From: Pedobacter sp. MR2016-24
GTDB taxonomy: Bacteria > Bacteroidota > Bacteroidia > Sphingobacteriales > Sphingobacteriaceae
NCBI RefSeq assembly: GCF_026239655.1
Contig: NZ_JAPIVO010000002.1
Location: 682,001-746,000, forward strand
Direction: 5' to 3'
Length of the DNA stretch: 64,000 nucleotides
The notes beneath the pieces were generated by a model. It did no database searches. It was not told the DNA's origin and was given only the letters and a program-made list of their open reading frames with translations. Positions 62,197-64,000 of this stretch are shown piece by piece. Numbering within the stretch: the first letter of the stretch is position 1; each line of letters opens with the position of its first letter. Both the position numbers and the translations under genes were made by a program.

Positions 62197-63570
62197 ATGA
62201 AAAAATTTAAATATATAGCCGCCCAATTATTACTGTGTGGTCTGATTTTTAGTGGCTGCGACAAGTATCTGGATGTTGAACCAAAAGGCAAGCAATTGCT
62301 GAAAACAACGAATGACTTTGATCTGTGGTTAAATAGTGTTGTGCTGACCACTGAAACGGACGGTAATAACTTAATGAATAACATGACGGACAATCTTGAT
62401 GTATTGAACATCAATACTCCGCCAACCACATTGGGTGAATTGGTCTATACCTGGGCACCGCAGTTTACTACCGATGTAGGGTCAATGACCTATTTATGGG
62501 GTGAACACTACAGACGCATCAGCCTGTTCAATACCGTATTATTGGGCATTGACGCTGCCCAGGGAGGCACAGCATCGCAGAAAAACAGTCTTAAGGCCGA
62601 AGCCTTATTGGGCCGTGCCCATTCTTATTTCTACCTGGTGAACGAATATGCCAAACCTTATAATGCAGCAACCGCTGCGACCGACCTGGCTGTACCTTTT
62701 GTCACCTCGGATGATGTAAGTAAAAAAGCACCTGGCAGAAGTACTGCTGCTGAAATTTACCAGCATATCATCGATGATATCAATGAGGCAATCCCCAACC
62801 TTCCGGAGGATAACTCGAATGCGAGGTTTCGCGGTTCAAAAGCTGCCGCTTACAGCGTTTTAGCGCGTGTTTATCTGTACAGGAGGGAATATACAGAAGC
62901 GCAGCGTTATGCTGAACTGGCGCTGGCCAGTACCCGTGCAATAATGATTGATTATACCAATGCTGCAACTTTTCCAGCTACCACCAATGTGGTGTCGCAC
63001 CCGGACGCAATTTACGGTCGATCCTCTGCTGCTGCAGGAATTTCGATATCTGCAGAGTTAAAAAGTATGTTCGCAGCCAATGATGCCAGAAGAACAGTTT
63101 TATATACGAATTGGGCCAGTACGGTAAGAGGAGCAACTTTGTTTTATGCACAAGCAGTGACAAACGTCTTTTCTTTTACTAATTCCGGCACGACTGTACA
63201 GGAAATGCACCTGATTGCTGCTGAAGGTGCAGCAAGAGCCAATAACCTGGCTACAGCATTAGTCCACCTCAACGAAGTTCGCCGCAACCGGTATACGGGT
63301 ACTCCGGTTACGAGCAGAGATTTTACGTCTACTATTCAGGATGTGGTGCTAACTGAGGTACTCGCAGAAAGAAGACGTGAATTACCTTTCCATGGCCTAC
63401 GTTGGTTTGATATGCGAAGATTTGATATGGAAGACAGAATGCCTGTTGTAACCCGACTAAATGCGCAGAATGGAGTGATTGCTACATTAGAGCCACACAG
63501 CAGTAAATATACACTGCAAATCCCGATCCAGGTGATAGCCTTTAACCCGGACATGATACAGAATCCATAA
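62197..63570 (+). CDS. SusD/RagB-family nutrient-binding outer-membrane lipoprotein
   Basis: 457 residues from the ATG at 62197; the TTG at 62188 is less likely. The lipobox cysteine is in IFSGCDKYLDVEPKG. SusD landmarks are KAEALLGRAHSYFYLVNEYAKPY, AYSVLARVYLYRREYTEAQRYAE, MHLIAAEGAARANN and ERRRELPFHGLRWFDMRRFD with a final FNPDMIQNP. It is the surface binding partner of the SusC protein encoded before it. Confidence 0.92.
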   Translation: MKKFKYIAAQLLLCGLIFSGCDKYLDVEPKGKQLLKTTNDFDLWLNSVVLTTETDGNNLMNNMTDNLDVLNINTPPTTLGELVYTWAPQFTTDVGSMTYLWGEHYRRISLFNTVLLGIDAAQGGTASQKNSLKAEALLGRAHSYFYLVNEYAKPYNAATAATDLAVPFVTSDDVSKKAPGRSTAAEIYQHIIDDINEAIPNLPEDNSNARFRGSKAAAYSVLARVYLYRREYTEAQRYAELALASTRAIMIDYTNAATFPATTNVVSHPDAIYGRSSAAAGISISAELKSMFAANDARRTVLYTNWASTVRGATLFYAQAVTNVFSFTNSGTTVQEMHLIAAEGAARANNLATALVHLNEVRRNRYTGTPVTSRDFTSTIQDVVLTEVLAERRRELPFHGLRWFDMRRFDMEDRMPVVTRLNAQNGVIATLEPHSSKYTLQIPIQVIAFNPDMIQNP

Positions 63571-63587
63571 TCTATAGAACACAAGAG

Positions 63588-64000
63588 ATGAAAACATATA
63601 AATTGAATATACTGGCAATATGCACGGCAGTGTTTTTGCTTACGGCATGTAAAAAAGACAAGTCAGTTCGCGAAACGCTAGCAGAAGGACGTGTGACCTT
63701 TGATCTGCCAGCTTCAACCGACGTGGTGTCAACTGCATTTGACATCAGGAATATAACTTTAGTGAGTGTAGAAATGAAAGCTGCGTTACAGGGTGATGTA
63801 TCTTCGGATGCCCATTATGTAACTTTCGCGACGGATACCACTAAAATTGCTGATTATAGAACGAAGTATGGGAATAATGCGCTTTTATTGCCTACAACAA
63901 GCTATCTGTATTATAAACCAACAGTAGCCATCGCGGCAGGAACCAGGGTTTCAGAAGCGGGTGTACTGAATCTGAGTTTTCAGACCGCATTGAGAGCGCG
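63588..64000 (+). CDS. Lipoprotein, DUF1735/DUF4843-like, cut by the window edge
   Basis: At least 137 residues; the 3' end is outside. The lipobox cysteine is in FLLTACKKDKS. The part seen is beta-rich: VTFDLPASTDVVSTAFDIRN, then IADYRTKYGNNALLLPTTSY and PTVAIAAGTRVSEAGVLNLSF, like the DUF1735 (BT_3987-type) surface lipoproteins that often follow SusCD and help bind the substrate. It starts 17 bp after the susD stop and belongs to the same operon. Confidence 0.65.
   Translation, partial: MKTYKLNILAICTAVFLLTACKKDKSVRETLAEGRVTFDLPASTDVVSTAFDIRNITLVSVEMKAALQGDVSSDAHYVTFATDTTKIADYRTKYGNNALLLPTTSYLYYKPTVAIAAGTRVSEAGVLNLSFQTALRA

Noticed and set aside
1..64000. CRISPR arrays, rRNA genes, complete tRNA genes, intact insertion sequences
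   Set aside because: No regularly spaced repeats, no rRNA-like sequence, no full cloverleaf and no transposase gene were seen.

Overview
The window comes from a member of the Bacteroidota, most likely a Sphingobacteriaceae species close to Pedobacter. The evidence is two SusC/SusD loci, each controlled by an ECF sigma factor and a FecR-type anti-sigma factor, DUF6266-type proteins, many AraC/HxlR/Crp-type regulators next to oxidoreductase genes, and AT-rich spacers that sometimes carry Bacteroidota-type TAnnTTTG -7 boxes. All family names come from reading the sequence by eye; no database search was run.

Layout. (1) 1-5967 looks like the right-hand part of a mobile defence island. It holds a tightly packed three-gene operon: an EcoRII-N-type DNA-recognition domain fused to two GHKL ATPase modules, a receiver-like protein, and a ComEC-like metallo-beta-lactamase hydrolase. 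Next comes a graveyard of reverse-strand fragments (HsdM, AbiEi antitoxin, dnaE), and then what looks like the 3' end of a tRNA gene with its terminator, a plausible att scar. (2) 6.2-14.5 kb is a reverse-strand nutrient-uptake locus: sigma factor, FecR, SusC, SusD, thioredoxin-like lipid- or periplasm-directed protein. (3) 14.8-17.2 kb holds a frameshifted NmrA-type reductase, a DUF2147 protein and an AraC regulator. (4) 17.5-22.1 kb is a DnaE/DinB mutagenesis cassette with a divergent XRE regulator and two matching 17-bp operators. The dnaE gene shares a 953-bp tract, with no difference seen, with the fragment in region 1. (5) 22.3-28.1 kb is a set of redox enzymes (alcohol dehydrogenase-like, NAD(P)H oxidoreductase, NmrA, old yellow enzyme), each beside an HxlR or AraC regulator.

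(6) 28.1-35.1 kb is the most enigmatic block. It has a 24-bp perfect inverted repeat, three DUF6266-related proteins (two preceded by a shared leader), a three-gene set that looks like holin, endolysin and unimolecular spanin, a MocR-like regulator that has lost its PLP lysine, a small HTH protein and an unknown helical protein. It reads like a lysis module without a phage. (7) 35.1-41.0 kb has two divergent LigD-type genes. One is LIG-PE-POL; the other replaces the PE domain by an N-terminal exonuclease III/AP endonuclease domain (ExoIII-LIG-POL). No Ku gene is visible in the window.

(8) 41-56 kb is ordinary accessory chromosome: small paralogous proteins, membrane proteins, oxidoreductases with AraC/Crp regulators, hydrolases, a GNAT enzyme, a cupin and a PAS histidine kinase, with a few gene remnants. 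(9) 56.4-64.0 kb is a second forward-strand sigma/FecR/SusC/SusD locus that runs off the right edge inside a lipoprotein gene.

The two strongest candidates for an undescribed system are the EcoRII-N/GHKL/receiver/MBL operon at the left edge and the DUF6266-lysis-MocR block at 28.7-35.0 kb. The ExoIII-LigD fusion is a third notable item.
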